Source: Alteromonadaceae bacterium 2753L.S.0a.02
GTDB lineage: Bacteria; Pseudomonadota; Gammaproteobacteria; Pseudomonadales; Cellvibrionaceae
Assembly: GCA_007827375.1 (NCBI GenBank)
Contig: VISH01000002.1
Coordinates: forward strand, 3,745,001 to 3,809,000
DNA length: 64,000 nt
Reading direction: 5' to 3'
In this document: positions 1-8,565 of the stretch, one piece after another
How the letters are laid out: the number at the start of each line of letters is the position of its first letter
Numbering within the stretch: position 1 is the stretch's first letter
The notes under the pieces: generated by a model
What the model saw: only the letters and a program-made list of their open reading frames with translations
Databases searched by the model: none
What the model was told of the DNA's origin: nothing
Program-made: the position numbers and the translations under genes

Positions 1-489
1 ACAGATCTAGGCGCGATGACCTACAACAAAGAGCCTCTCAATTTTGCAGAGCTGGTTGAGGAGCTCGCCAGCGATTATCTACAGCGCTTCACAGAGAAAG
101 GCCTGGAACTTGAAACCCGTATAACCACAAGCCAAGAAGTTGAGATTAACGGCGATTATGTTCGCCTTTCGCAACTGTTGAGAAACCTTTTTGAAAACTG
201 TTATCGCTATACTGACTCTCCGGGCAAAATCAGATTGACCCTAAGCCTTAGCAACACCCATGTGGTGTTTTGCCTCGAAGACACCCCGCCAGGGGTACCG
301 CAAGATCAATTGATTAAAATTTTCGATCGCCTGTACCGAGTTGAAAGTTCGCGTAACCGAGCAACAGGCGGCGCAGGTTTGGGGCTTAGCATTTGCAAAA
401 ACATCGTAGAAGCACACAGTGGTACAATTCACGCACAAACTTCGGCACTGGGTGGATTAACCATTACCCTTAAACTCCCTATGAACTAA
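1..489 (+). CDS. baeS: Sensor histidine kinase, C-terminal part (BaeS-like), cut by window start
   Basis: The reading frame is open from base 1, so the gene begins upstream and only the catalytic end is seen. The visible part is an HATPase domain: an N-box (LLRNLFENCYRY), a G1-like segment (LEDTPPGVP) and a G2 box (GGAGLGLSICKNIVEAHSG). The phosphorylatable histidine region lies outside the window. It would autophosphorylate and pass the phosphate to the response regulator that starts 7 bases after its stop. The BaeS assignment rests mainly on the strongly BaeR-like partner, which in enterobacteria controls envelope stress and efflux genes; it is inference for this organism. Confidence 0.8.
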   Translation, partial: TDLGAMTYNKEPLNFAELVEELASDYLQRFTEKGLELETRITTSQEVEINGDYVRLSQLLRNLFENCYRYTDSPGKIRLTLSLSNTHVVFCLEDTPPGVPQDQLIKIFDRLYRVESSRNRATGGAGLGLSICKNIVEAHSGTIHAQTSALGGLTITLKLPMN

Positions 490-496
490 TAGCACC

Positions 497-1195
497 ATGG
501 AAACGTCAAATACAGCTACTATTCTCATCGTTGAAGACGAACAAGAACTGGCGTTGCTCATGCGGGACTATCTGTTATCGTCAGGCTACGAATGTCATAT
601 AATAGGCAACGGTTTGGAAGTTGAGCCCTGGCTGGAAAGCCATTCCGCCAACCTTATACTCCTTGATCTTATGTTACCCGGTAAAGACGGCCTGGATATT
701 TGCCGTGATTTACGTTCTAACATGGCCTACAGCCACCTGCCCATTATTATGGTTACCGCAAGAGTTGAAGAAATTGATCGCCTGTTGGGCTTGGAATTGG
801 GCGCTGATGACTATGTTTGTAAACCTTTTAGCCCCAGAGAAATCGTTGCCCGGGTTAAAGCTGTGTTACGGCGTGTGCTCAACCCCGTAGATATTAGCGA
901 TAATCGCGTCGAATTACATGAGACCAGCCAGCAAGTGAGCATTTCGGGAAAAACCATAGAGCTAACTACAATCGAATTCAGCTTGTTCAGGCTGTTGTTT
1001 CAGGAGCAGGGGCGTATTTTTTCCAGACAATACATTATGGACAACATCTACTCCGACTATCGCGTTGTAAGTGACCGAACAGTTGACAGTCACATTAAAA
1101 AACTGCGTAAAAAACTTCAGGAAGCCGACCCAGCACTTGAACTCATACATTCAGTTTATGGGGCGGGATATAAATATGAATTACAAGAAAAATAA
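497..1195 (+). CDS. baeR: OmpR-family response regulator, BaeR-like
   Basis: A 232-residue two-domain regulator. The N-terminal receiver domain has the acidic pocket (VEDE, residues 12-15), the phosphoacceptor Asp57 in LILLDLMLPGKDG and the conserved Lys in YVCKPFSPRE. The C-terminal half is a winged helix ending in the usual VYGAGYKYE. The stretch EEIDRLLGLELGADDY is characteristic of BaeR, so the envelope-stress regulator is the best match. It follows the histidine kinase by 7 bases and its end overlaps the start of the lipoprotein gene by 20 bases, so the three are probably one transcript. Confidence 0.85.
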   Translation: METSNTATILIVEDEQELALLMRDYLLSSGYECHIIGNGLEVEPWLESHSANLILLDLMLPGKDGLDICRDLRSNMAYSHLPIIMVTARVEEIDRLLGLELGADDYVCKPFSPREIVARVKAVLRRVLNPVDISDNRVELHETSQQVSISGKTIELTTIEFSLFRLLFQEQGRIFSRQYIMDNIYSDYRVVSDRTVDSHIKKLRKKLQEADPALELIHSVYGAGYKYELQEK

Positions 1196-1634
1196 TCGCC
1201 TCTTTCTTAGCTGTTCCAGCTTCTGCCTAATTTTAGCAGGCTGTGCCAACCAGGGCCTGCCGAGCCAGCTCACCAGTATATTCCACACCCGTATTACCCA
1301 GAGTGGCCTAAAACATTTTGAAGTTCGAATTGTGCCCATTGCCTACAAAGAAGCCATTGAAAACGGCGCAGTTATCGCTCAGGGCGAAGAAACCACCTAC
1401 TTTGCCAATGGCGAACGCAAGCGCGTAAATTCCGATCGCGTTGCAAAAAAGAACGAAAAACGTTTACATCACGAAATTGAAGAGCTTATAAAAGACAATA
1501 ATTATTGCCGTAGCGGTTACTGGGTCTTGGATTCCAATTATTACGGCAGTGCCCCATTTGTAAGGGGGGAATGTAATGATCTTGCGACTACATCTGACAG
1601 GGAACTATTTCCAGATAACATCAAATTTTGGTAA
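1176..1634 (+). CDS. Small putative lipoprotein of unknown function
   Basis: The open frame reaches back to 1071, but the ATG at 1176 gives a proper lipoprotein signal peptide: MNYKKNN, a hydrophobic stretch, then the lipobox LAGC, with the lipidated Cys near residue 22. The mature part is about 130 residues, basic and soluble, with two further cysteines near the C-terminus (NNYCRSGYW, RGECND) that could form a disulfide. I do not recognise the family. Overlap with the response regulator gene suggests co-expression with the BaeSR-like system, possibly as an envelope sensor accessory (inference). It is not obviously part of the convergent pigment cluster next door. Confidence 0.6.
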   Translation: MNYKKNNRLFLSCSSFCLILAGCANQGLPSQLTSIFHTRITQSGLKHFEVRIVPIAYKEAIENGAVIAQGEETTYFANGERKRVNSDRVAKKNEKRLHHEIEELIKDNNYCRSGYWVLDSNYYGSAPFVRGECNDLATTSDRELFPDNIKFW

Positions 1635-1659
1635 AGGGCACAAAACACCAAAATAGGTT

Positions 1660-2118
1660 TTATTCGGTAACGTCAACCTCGTTGGAAGCCATTAATGAAA
1701 AACGCCCACTCATACACTGATTATCAGGCCAACAACTGACGCCAGCTTTGAATTCATACATAGCGCCCAACTCGCTGATAGTAAGGCAACATAGCTCGAT
1801 GGTGAGCGCAGATCCATCACGAAGCGTTTCAACCGGGCAATTCATATTTTTTACTGCTGCCAGAAAAACGTGAACACCGGTTTTAAAACCAGACTCCTTT
1901 CTATTGCTAATATGTAGCGCTGCAGCCTGCGCTGCATATTCCAAGATAACGTAATTACTTAATGAATCGTCACATGTGAGAGGATGACCTGTTAGTGAAA
2001 TAACCGAAACTACGGTGATGGAGTCATTAGAAACACTTACCACACGATCAATCAAACACATGCGGCCTTCATGAGGCATTAACGATTGCAGCTGTTCGCG
2101 CGCCAGGCTAGTTAACAT
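1660..2118 (-). CDS. Hotdog-fold 3-hydroxyacyl-ACP dehydratase, ApeP-like (first copy)
   Basis: A 152-residue protein of the COG4706-type hotdog dehydratases found in aryl polyene clusters. Visible marks are MPHEGRMCLIDRVVS near the N-terminus and the helix segment VILEYAAQAAALHIS, matching the position of the hotdog central helix. It would dehydrate 3-hydroxyacyl-ACP intermediates during polyene elongation. It is the last gene of the minus-strand pigment operon, with its start directly abutting the end of the ketosynthase-like gene. A second ApeP-like protein is encoded at 15454-15918, so one copy may have a specialised or structural role. ApeP is known to work in a complex with ApeI. Confidence 0.75.
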   Translation of the reverse strand: MLTSLAREQLQSLMPHEGRMCLIDRVVSVSNDSITVVSVISLTGHPLTCDDSLSNYVILEYAAQAAALHISNRKESGFKTGVHVFLAAVKNMNCPVETLRDGSALTIELCCLTISELGAMYEFKAGVSCWPDNQCMSGRFSLMASNEVDVTE

Positions 2119-2907
2119 TTAGAGGTGTTCCAAATTCAGCTTAAGGCGGTGCCCGCCATCCATTTCCAAAGCGACATTATCCTCACAATTGGCAATTGCC
2201 GATAAGAGCCCGAGGCAACGTGCCGCCGCATTTCCCGTACGTAATGATTCTAGTGCAGCTTGTGATAGCGTATTTGGAGCATTTGAACTCGGGGTAGACT
2301 CTACAGAAATTTTACACAGGCTCTTGCTGTTTTGTTGCTTGGAGAATAAAAAACTCGCGCTAAAATCGGCAGCAACGTTGCGGCTGAAGGATATTGGTTC
2401 AGGGGGAACCATATCGTAACTTGCCAGCAACACTTGTTGCGCTTCATTCTGCAATTGACAAACACAATCCACTAAACCCATAACAAAGCTATAATCGAAT
2501 GCACTAATGGTGGTGGATGGGTGTTTATTTTGTGTCGCAATACTCCAATAACCAGCCGGGGCATTGTGCACTGAATTATGAAATTGGGTAGGAGATACAA
2601 TTTTTTCTGGTAAGGCAAGCGCCGAGCATATTTTATGAAAAATATCGTAATCGCCGCCCGATGAACAAAATACACTCGAGTAACCTGAATCGGGCAACTG
2701 TGAAAGAATCTGCTCGATACTACGGAATGCCAGCCTCACCAATTGCGACGCGCGCCGGCGCTCGTTAGCAGGCAAAGATTGCGGGGTATACCTGGAAAGT
2801 GGAGTTGGTTCATAGGCTATTTCACCACGAAGAATTTGTTGTAAATTGCCCCAGTTCTCTATGCCGGGCGCCGCCACACCAATAGCATCAAGGTAACACT
2901 CAACCAT
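2119..2907 (-). CDS. apeC: Beta-ketoacyl synthase-like chain length factor (ApeC-like)
   Basis: A 262-residue protein resembling the short N-terminal ketosynthase fold (Ketoacyl-synt_2 type) used as the partner of the catalytic ketosynthase in aryl polyene type II synthases. The start (VECYLDAIGVAAPGIENW) resembles a ketosynthase entry strand. Where an active ketosynthase has its nucleophilic cysteine, this protein reads TTISAFDYSFVMGL, so it is probably non-catalytic. The motif NSVHNAPAGYWSIAT is typical of this subfamily. It starts at the base where the upstream ketosynthase gene ends, consistent with equimolar production of a KS:CLF heterodimer. Confidence 0.75.
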   Translation of the reverse strand: MVECYLDAIGVAAPGIENWGNLQQILRGEIAYEPTPLSRYTPQSLPANERRRASQLVRLAFRSIEQILSQLPDSGYSSVFCSSGGDYDIFHKICSALALPEKIVSPTQFHNSVHNAPAGYWSIATQNKHPSTTISAFDYSFVMGLVDCVCQLQNEAQQVLLASYDMVPPEPISFSRNVAADFSASFLFSKQQNSKSLCKISVESTPSSNAPNTLSQAALESLRTGNAAARCLGLLSAIANCEDNVALEMDGGHRLKLNLEHL

Positions 2908-4091
2908 TAAGACCTCCCAAACACCAAGCTGCAGTTACTTCCACCGAAACCGAAAGAATTACTGAGAACATGATTCGCCGTAAAACTGGGCTGAGATTCC
3001 ATAACAATATTTGCCTGTATTTGTTCGTCACACTCCCGAGTATTCAGAGAAATCGGTAAAAAGGCATTATTCAAAACCAGCGAGCAAATTGCCGCTTCTA
3101 GAATTCCAGCAGCACCTAAAGTATGGCCGGTCCACCCCTTGGTCGAGCTGCAGGGCACCGCATCATGAAATAATCGACAAATTGCTCGAGACTCGGATAA
3201 ATCGTTAGCCTTGGTACCGGTGCCATGCATGTTGATATAATCGATTTCATTGGCGTTCAAACCAGCCATTTGTAAGGCAGCCTGCATGGCTGACAACGCG
3301 CCATCTCCGTCGGGATGTGGGCTCGACATATGAAAGGCATCACTGCTTTCGCCGAATCCATATAAGGTCATAACACCGCCTTCACCAGGTTCCAGCGTTG
3401 CAAAACCTGCTGCCTCACCAATAGAAATTCCCGCTCGCTCTGCATCGCACGGTCGGCAAATTCCGCTGGCTAACAATTGTAAGGAGTTAAAACCGAATAG
3501 CGTGGTTAGGCATAAGCTATCGACACCACCTACCACGGCGGCATCGCAAAATCCGGATTCAATTGCGCGCCACGCATTGGCAAATACTTTAGCACTGCTG
3601 GAACATGCGGTTGAAACTGTGTAGCAGGGGCCGGTCGCACCGATTAAATTCGCCACAAAACGCGGCGCAGAATAATTATTGTGTGATTGGTCGTAGTGGT
3701 ACCACGCAGGTAAAGCTTTTGAAGAATCAGCAAACATTTGGCGGTAAGCCAGTTCTGTATCGTGGATTCCCGATGTACTGGTGCCAAGGAACACTGCCAC
3801 CCTCGCGGCACCGTATTTTGCAACTAGAGCCTGTGCAGAAGCCAAAAAACCATCCTGCTGCAACGCCAAAAATGCCAGGCGATTGTTACGGCAATTAAAT
3901 ATTTGCCATTCATCGACGAGCTCCACCTGATCGACACCAGGCACCTCGCCGATCCAGGAGTGGAGCGCACTGCTCTCATCGAAGGTGGAAAAGTTCAGCC
4001 CCGTGCGATTGTTTTGTAAATTGTTAAGAAGTTCTGTATTCCCTACACCGGCTGCAGACGTTGCTGTAATACTGCTAATTTTCAGTACCAT
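2907..4091 (-). CDS. apeO: Beta-ketoacyl-ACP synthase, ApeO-like
   Basis: The open frame extends to 4187, but MVLKISSITATSAAGVG at 4091 fits the family start and gives a 394-residue ketosynthase. The triad is complete: Cys in VSTACSSSAKVF, His in NMHGTGTKANDLSE and His in GWTGHTLGAAGILEA; the C-terminus has SNSFGFGGSNCSLVF. It would condense malonyl-ACP onto the aryl-primed chain together with the chain length factor encoded next. The start overlaps the 3' end of the upstream acyltransferase gene by 17 bases. The alternative long start adds a hydrophobic N-terminus that is really the other gene's reading region. Confidence 0.85.
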   Translation of the reverse strand: MVLKISSITATSAAGVGNTELLNNLQNNRTGLNFSTFDESSALHSWIGEVPGVDQVELVDEWQIFNCRNNRLAFLALQQDGFLASAQALVAKYGAARVAVFLGTSTSGIHDTELAYRQMFADSSKALPAWYHYDQSHNNYSAPRFVANLIGATGPCYTVSTACSSSAKVFANAWRAIESGFCDAAVVGGVDSLCLTTLFGFNSLQLLASGICRPCDAERAGISIGEAAGFATLEPGEGGVMTLYGFGESSDAFHMSSPHPDGDGALSAMQAALQMAGLNANEIDYINMHGTGTKANDLSESRAICRLFHDAVPCSSTKGWTGHTLGAAGILEAAICSLVLNNAFLPISLNTRECDEQIQANIVMESQPSFTANHVLSNSFGFGGSNCSLVFGRS

Positions 4092-5004
4092 TAGGCACCC
4101 AATAATCGTAAAAATTAAACCAATTGTACGGATGAGCGCGTGCCTTGGATTCAAGTGCAACAACATAATTACGTTGTGCATTAACAATCCAGGTAGCCCG
4201 CTCGGCTCGACTTAGTGTGCTGGAGTCAGCAATGGATTCAAAAAAAATCGTATATTTCGCTGTACCCGAAGCCGTTCCCTGATACACGCCAAAACATGCC
4301 AGCACCGGTATTTTCAAGGCAGCGGCCATTTGCCATAAACCTGCTGGAAACTGTACCTGCCCGCCTAAGAATTCCTGAATTGTTACGCGCTCGGATTTAT
4401 GCACGCGATCGGCCATAATTCCGATCAAATCACCCGATCCTAAAACCTCCTGCAGCTTGAGCATTAATTGCGCTGGAGGTTGCTCGACATCAATAATGTC
4501 ATCCGCCATTTCTGGATTGACGGCATCCAACAGACTCATGACTTTCTCTGCGTATGCGCGATCCATGAGCACCTTGGCTCTTACATTTTTTTGCTCACGC
4601 CCAATGGCTCGAATAATATCAAAACTACCAAAATGAGACATAAGCAACAAACAGCCTTTACCTTGCTCCAGTTGTGCCTCAATATTTTCACGCCCACAAA
4701 TATCAATCGCGAAGTAATCCCATCGATTACTCAAAAAAAACAAGCGATCTACCGTTGTTTGTGCAAAATAAAAAAAGTGTCGATAGATTTGCCAAAACCC
4801 AATGGGCCCCGGCAGTACTTTTTTTAAAAAGCGTCGTGACGCATGGCGTGCACTGGCAAAAAAAAGCGTGTAGTAAAATACGATAAATGCCAACAAACCG
4901 CGCACCACTGTACGGCCCAGGCGTAACGCAACCCATACCACAATTGTCATACCCAGTGTAGATCCTCGCTCATCACGCTGATACCAGGGTTGGCTTTGCG
5001 TCAT
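4075..5004 (-). CDS. LpxL/HtrB-type lysophospholipid acyltransferase (ApeD-like)
   Basis: A 309-residue acyltransferase of the lipid A biosynthesis (LpxL/LpxM) superfamily. It has a hydrophobic membrane-anchor stretch near residues 20-50 (MTIVVWVALRLG, LLAFIVFYYTLFF) and the catalytic HX4D motif in LLMSHFGSFDIIR. Acyltransferases of this type are regular members of aryl polyene clusters and are thought to load the polyene or a fatty acid onto a glycerol or sugar carrier, which anchors the pigment in the outer membrane. Start and stop both overlap neighbouring genes by a few bases, showing tight coupling within the minus operon. Confidence 0.8.
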   Translation of the reverse strand: MTQSQPWYQRDERGSTLGMTIVVWVALRLGRTVVRGLLAFIVFYYTLFFASARHASRRFLKKVLPGPIGFWQIYRHFFYFAQTTVDRLFFLSNRWDYFAIDICGRENIEAQLEQGKGCLLLMSHFGSFDIIRAIGREQKNVRAKVLMDRAYAEKVMSLLDAVNPEMADDIIDVEQPPAQLMLKLQEVLGSGDLIGIMADRVHKSERVTIQEFLGGQVQFPAGLWQMAAALKIPVLACFGVYQGTASGTAKYTIFFESIADSSTLSRAERATWIVNAQRNYVVALESKARAHPYNWFNFYDYWVPNGTEN

Positions 5005-5327
5005 GAGGAGACCTCCGAATACGTACCAACACCATTGGCAGCTAAGCTTGCTGGCAACTCTGTTTCAATAAAAACTGAAAACTTTACAGTGTGCCGTTCC
5101 TGGTCAACACTGAATTCAAAAACAAGTATCGCACCGGGGCGTACCGCTTGTATAAACTTAGCAGATTTGATCACTAACAAACTCCCTTCACAACCTGCCC
5201 CAAACTGTTTCGCAACCCAAGCCAGTAACAGGGCTCCGGGCACAAGTGGATTTCCAGGAAAATGTCCGGCAAAACACTCGAGATCCTTGGGTACAAGATA
5301 GCGGGTAGAAAACATCATGATTGACAT
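5001..5327 (-). CDS. FabZ-like hotdog dehydratase, ApeI-like (minus operon copy)
   Basis: A compact 108-residue hotdog protein with the FabA/FabZ signature FAGHFPGNPLVPGALLLAW; the His of GHFPGNP is the expected catalytic histidine. It lies between the acyl-ACP ligase and acyltransferase genes, overlapping both by 4 to 13 bases. ApeI-type dehydratases act with ApeP on 3-hydroxyacyl-ACP. A second protein with the same signature is encoded at 10777-11154 in the plus operon, so the cluster has two ApeI-like and two ApeP-like proteins. Which pair is catalytic cannot be decided from the sequence. Confidence 0.75.
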   Translation of the reverse strand: MSIMMFSTRYLVPKDLECFAGHFPGNPLVPGALLLAWVAKQFGAGCEGSLLVIKSAKFIQAVRPGAILVFEFSVDQERHTVKFSVFIETELPASLAANGVGTYSEVSS

Positions 5328-6646
5328 TGTGCCTTCATAAGATCCAATTCAATTTGCGAAACCTTACCAGTGGCGTTGCGCATAATCTTGGACAGTTTTT
5401 TCAAGGGTCTGGGAAGAAATACCGGATCTACATTGCGCGCCAATTCGGCAAGCACTTCGTTAACAGTGCGTTCAGTTACCATGAATCCTGTGGGGCGACC
5501 GACTTTGTGATCTGATATATAAAGATGGGCGTCTTCCACCCCAGATACATTTAACAACTTCAGCTGTAAATCGTTGAGCGACATGCGCTTGCCGCCAATA
5601 TTTATATGATCGCCTGAGCGAGATAAAAAACAAAAATGACTTTCGTCTACAACCTCAACGTTATCGGGAAATAATTCAGGGCTTGGCAGGTGCTCACTGG
5701 ACAGCGAAACAGGTGATGAGGGAGTAAGTGAAAATCCAGAGAGCAGTTGCCACTGCGGACCAGCTACAGTGCGCCTGGTTGCAACGCTGCCCGCTTCGCT
5801 AAATCCAAAAATTTCATAAACTTCGGCAGTTGATTTCTGCTCGGTTCGCTGTGCCAGCTCATCATCCAGCGGCGCAGTCGCTGAGATGATTTGTTTGAGA
5901 TGCGAGGGCAAATGTTGACCGCTATTCATTACAGCCCGCAGGTGTACCGGTGTTGTCACCATTCGCACGTTGCGCAATTTAGTCTGCAAATGCTGAATAA
6001 CATCCTGCGGATAAAATGGTGTTTCATCATGACACACAAAGTTACCCATCAGCGGCATTATTATAGAAGTTTCCAGCCCATACATATGCTGACAAGGTAC
6101 AGTGGCAATCAAATCCCAAAGCTCGCCAGTAACATCAAGGCGTTCACAAAGCTTTATACCGGTACCTTGTAAAATACGCCAAGTTTTATAAATTCTCTTG
6201 GGTACACCAGTGCTGCCACTGGTAAACACCTCGACTATCGGGGCATCCAATGCTATTTCTGGGATGGAAGTCGCAGGAAATTCCAAACCGACATCAATTT
6301 CAGCAACGGAGATTACAGCATCGCCTAAAGACTGGGGCAGCCCGAGATCGGCATCCAGCACAATTCGAAACTTATCCGGACAACGATCAGCAAGCGCTGT
6401 TATTGTTTCCGACTGCTTGTTGGGAGGCAGAATACTTTTGCCACCGACCAGCAAAGTCGCACAAAAATAGACGAGGAAGTGAAAACGATTACTACACAAA
6501 TTAACAACCTGAGCCCCCTCAGGTAAACCGTCGGCTACCACTGTTGCGGCCGCAATTAATTGCCCGAGCGTCACTTCCCGCTGGCGATAGCTGGCAATGG
6601 GTTCGCCTAGCTGTCGCGTTGTAAGCGCTTTCGAAGATGGTTCCAT
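5315..6646 (-). CDS. apeH: AMP-binding acyl-ACP/CoA ligase (ApeH-like)
   Basis: A 443-residue ANL-superfamily enzyme. The P-loop motif is VFTSGSTGVPKRIYKTW, an aromatic A5-like motif is YEIFGFSEAGSVATR, and the C-terminal hinge reads SRSGDHINIGGKRMS. It should activate the aromatic starter acid (4- or 3-hydroxybenzoate) with ATP and transfer it to an acyl carrier protein, priming polyene synthesis. It sits in the minus operon just after the ApeG-like membrane protein gene. The chorismatase encoded at the head of the divergent operon would supply its substrate. Confidence 0.82.
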   Translation of the reverse strand: MEPSSKALTTRQLGEPIASYRQREVTLGQLIAAATVVADGLPEGAQVVNLCSNRFHFLVYFCATLLVGGKSILPPNKQSETITALADRCPDKFRIVLDADLGLPQSLGDAVISVAEIDVGLEFPATSIPEIALDAPIVEVFTSGSTGVPKRIYKTWRILQGTGIKLCERLDVTGELWDLIATVPCQHMYGLETSIIMPLMGNFVCHDETPFYPQDVIQHLQTKLRNVRMVTTPVHLRAVMNSGQHLPSHLKQIISATAPLDDELAQRTEQKSTAEVYEIFGFSEAGSVATRRTVAGPQWQLLSGFSLTPSSPVSLSSEHLPSPELFPDNVEVVDESHFCFLSRSGDHINIGGKRMSLNDLQLKLLNVSGVEDAHLYISDHKVGRPTGFMVTERTVNEVLAELARNVDPVFLPRPLKKLSKIMRNATGKVSQIELDLMKAQCQS

Positions 6647-6660
6647 TGCTATTTTAAATA

Positions 6661-7263
6661 CTATTTACCAGGCCGGGTAATCCCAGCTGAGGTGACGATT
6701 TTAAGGTATTCGATAAACCCTGGGTGATTGTGGTCTGGGAACAGCAATTTTCTTAAATAAAATTCACCCACAAATACAATTCCCACCAAAGGGTAAATCA
6801 CTATATTGGTTAACAGTGACCAGATATTATCGCCCCCCATACCGGCAGCGAGCACGGTGAAAACAATGATAATTAAAAAAATGCCGGCCCATAACTTGGT
6901 AATAAAACGCGTATAGCGACGCATCGCTTCACTAAGTGGTCCTCGGGCATTTTCTCCAATAGACGTTACCAGCGCCTCACGCCCAGGCATTAAAGACCCC
7001 GCGAACACGATAAACAGCACTACAGGAAAAAACAGCGCAGGTAATTTCGCCAAAAGCAAAGATACCTGCCAGTATGCGCTCAGCCCTAAGATTAGGGCGC
7101 TTATAAATAAAGCTGTAAGTACTCGTGGATTGCGATGCCGCAGGGGTTTGTAAAAAATACCCAGCACCAAAAACCCCAATGCCAGGCTGGCAAGCAGCGA
7201 GCTGCCCCGCATATAAGCAAGATGTAACAGCGCCGGGTAACTTACCAGCAGTGCAAGTTGCAT
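6661..7263 (-). CDS. Polytopic inner-membrane protein (COG4648/ApeG-like)
   Basis: A 200-residue hydrophobic protein with about five to six predicted membrane spans, for example LLASLALGFLVLGIFY, VLTALFISALILGLSAYW, LPALFFPVVLFIVFAG and LWAGIFLIIIVFTVLAAG. It resembles the small membrane protein regularly found between the ACP and ligase genes of aryl polyene clusters. No catalytic motif can be seen, and its function in those clusters is not established; a role in localising or transporting the product is a guess. It lies 9 bases after the acyl carrier protein gene. Confidence 0.65.
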   Translation of the reverse strand: MQLALLVSYPALLHLAYMRGSSLLASLALGFLVLGIFYKPLRHRNPRVLTALFISALILGLSAYWQVSLLLAKLPALFFPVVLFIVFAGSLMPGREALVTSIGENARGPLSEAMRRYTRFITKLWAGIFLIIIVFTVLAAGMGGDNIWSLLTNIVIYPLVGIVFVGEFYLRKLLFPDHNHPGFIEYLKIVTSAGITRPGK

Positions 7264-7272
7264 ACTCTTCAG

Positions 7273-7551
7273 TTAGTTTGCTGCACTGGATACGTGGGCA
7301 TAGAGGGCTCTTAAACTGGAAAATATTTTTTCGTTATCGCTATCGTCTGCCTTAAGCTGAACGTTATATTTTTGCGCAATCATCAACGAAATTTCCAGGG
7401 CGTCTATTGAGTCGAGACCCAGGCTGTCTTCAGTATCGAACCCGAACAAGGGCGCTTCCGGTTTGATATCTTCTGCTTGCACATCTTCCAGGTCTAGCGC
7501 TTCGACCAAATAGCCTGCAAATTCAAGTTCTTGTTGTGTTAAACCACTCAT
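7273..7551 (-). CDS. Acyl carrier protein of the APE synthase (first)
   Basis: A roughly 92-residue ACP. The phosphopantetheine attachment serine is in SLGLDSIDALEIS, preceded by the usual acidic helix. An upstream TTG at 7563 would add four residues (MVFL); the ATG at 7551 is preferred. Together with the second ACP encoded at 10411 it matches the ApeE/ApeF pair of aryl polyene clusters: one carries the aryl primer and growing chain, the other may carry a different intermediate. It is the second gene of the minus operon after the methyltransferase. Confidence 0.85.
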   Translation of the reverse strand: MSGLTQQELEFAGYLVEALDLEDVQAEDIKPEAPLFGFDTEDSLGLDSIDALEISLMIAQKYNVQLKADDSDNEKIFSSLRALYAHVSSAAN

Positions 7552-7573
7552 TAAAAAGACCAACTTTCGTGTG

Positions 7574-8323
7574 TTATTTCGTGCCTGTGTATTCGCTGAA
7601 TATTCCCATCACCTTGTGGCGCTGCGGCGTAGCAACACCAGCGCTCGCCATCGCTTCAAGGATTTTTGTAGGAGGAACACACTGGTCGATAGTATCCCAG
7701 TAATATCGCATTAACTCTTCAGCTTCTTTACTGCCGCGAAACAAGCGGGTAATCGTGGGTATAAGCCCCTTCATATATATCTTCAGGAAAAAAGTGCTGA
7801 GCACACCTTCAGGCCGCGTGATTTCAAGCAACAGGATCTTGCCGTCAGGTTTGAGCACACGTCGGTATTCTTCAAAAGCGCTTTGTAAATCTGCCACATG
7901 GCGCAGCGCATAACTCATGGTTACAAAATCAAAGGTGTTATCGGGGAAAGGTAATGCTTCACCCAAACCGAGCGTTGCGCGTTTAACGCCATTTTCCACC
8001 GCAACTGAGAGCATCCCCTTGCTGGGGTCCAAGGCAACCACGAGACCCTGATCACCAACTAACTGCTGTTCTATGAGAGAAACTTCTCCGGTGCCGGCGC
8101 CTACGTCGAGCACCTCATGCCCAACACCCACGCCAACACGTAACAGCGCCTGACGACGATACCAGCCCCCCGAACCAAAACTCATTACTTTGGTTATCCA
8201 ATCGTAGTGGCGAGCAGACGAGTCAAACATAGCATCGACTTTCTTACGACGTTCCTCGCCCGACTGGTAGTAATCTGATAACACCGGATGGGGCGCAACA
8301 GAAGTTTCTTTTGCTTCTCGCAT
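7574..8323 (-). CDS. Class I SAM-dependent methyltransferase, UbiE-like (ApeB-like)
   Basis: A 249-residue methyltransferase with the SAM-binding glycine motif VLDVGAGTGEVSL, an acidic motif II region and a post-I segment (LVVALDPSKGML). FVTMSYALRHVADLQSAFEE resembles the UbiE/COQ5 group. In aryl polyene clusters such enzymes methylate the aromatic head group (O- or C-methylation). It is the first gene of the minus operon, with the divergent chorismatase gene starting 242 bases away. True UbiE of ubiquinone synthesis is an alternative, but the location inside this cluster argues against it. Confidence 0.78.
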   Translation of the reverse strand: MREAKETSVAPHPVLSDYYQSGEERRKKVDAMFDSSARHYDWITKVMSFGSGGWYRRQALLRVGVGVGHEVLDVGAGTGEVSLIEQQLVGDQGLVVALDPSKGMLSVAVENGVKRATLGLGEALPFPDNTFDFVTMSYALRHVADLQSAFEEYRRVLKPDGKILLLEITRPEGVLSTFFLKIYMKGLIPTITRLFRGSKEAEELMRYYWDTIDQCVPPTKILEAMASAGVATPQRHKVMGIFSEYTGTK

Positions 8324-8565
8324 AACTAACCATTCTCATGTGACCACAATGCGCTGAGGCCATCGGATTCATCTAAAATAGTTTACAGGGCGCATTAAAA
8401 CCGCGGTACTTTACAGCAGGGTTGGCACCTTAGCAACGCTACTTGCCGCTCGTGCATGTGTCGGAGAAGTCGTTATAATGCCGCCCCTTAAAACACTCGC
8501 CGCGCGCCCGGCGTAGGGTACTCCAGCGCTACCATCGATAAACTATACAAAGGGTAAGACGTACT
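8324..8565. promoter_or_regulatory. Divergent promoter region of the APE cluster
   Basis: The 242 bases between the two divergent pigment operons must hold both promoters. I could not identify an unambiguous operator or sigma-70 pair. A purine-rich stretch (aaagggtaag) lies 9 or so bases before the TTG start at 8566 and could serve as a weak ribosome site. Confidence 0.5.

Noticed and set aside
1176..1634. The small lipoprotein as the missing DUF3261 lipoprotein of the APE cluster
   Set aside because: It overlaps the BaeR-like gene, is on the other strand from the adjacent pigment operon and lacks any visible resemblance.
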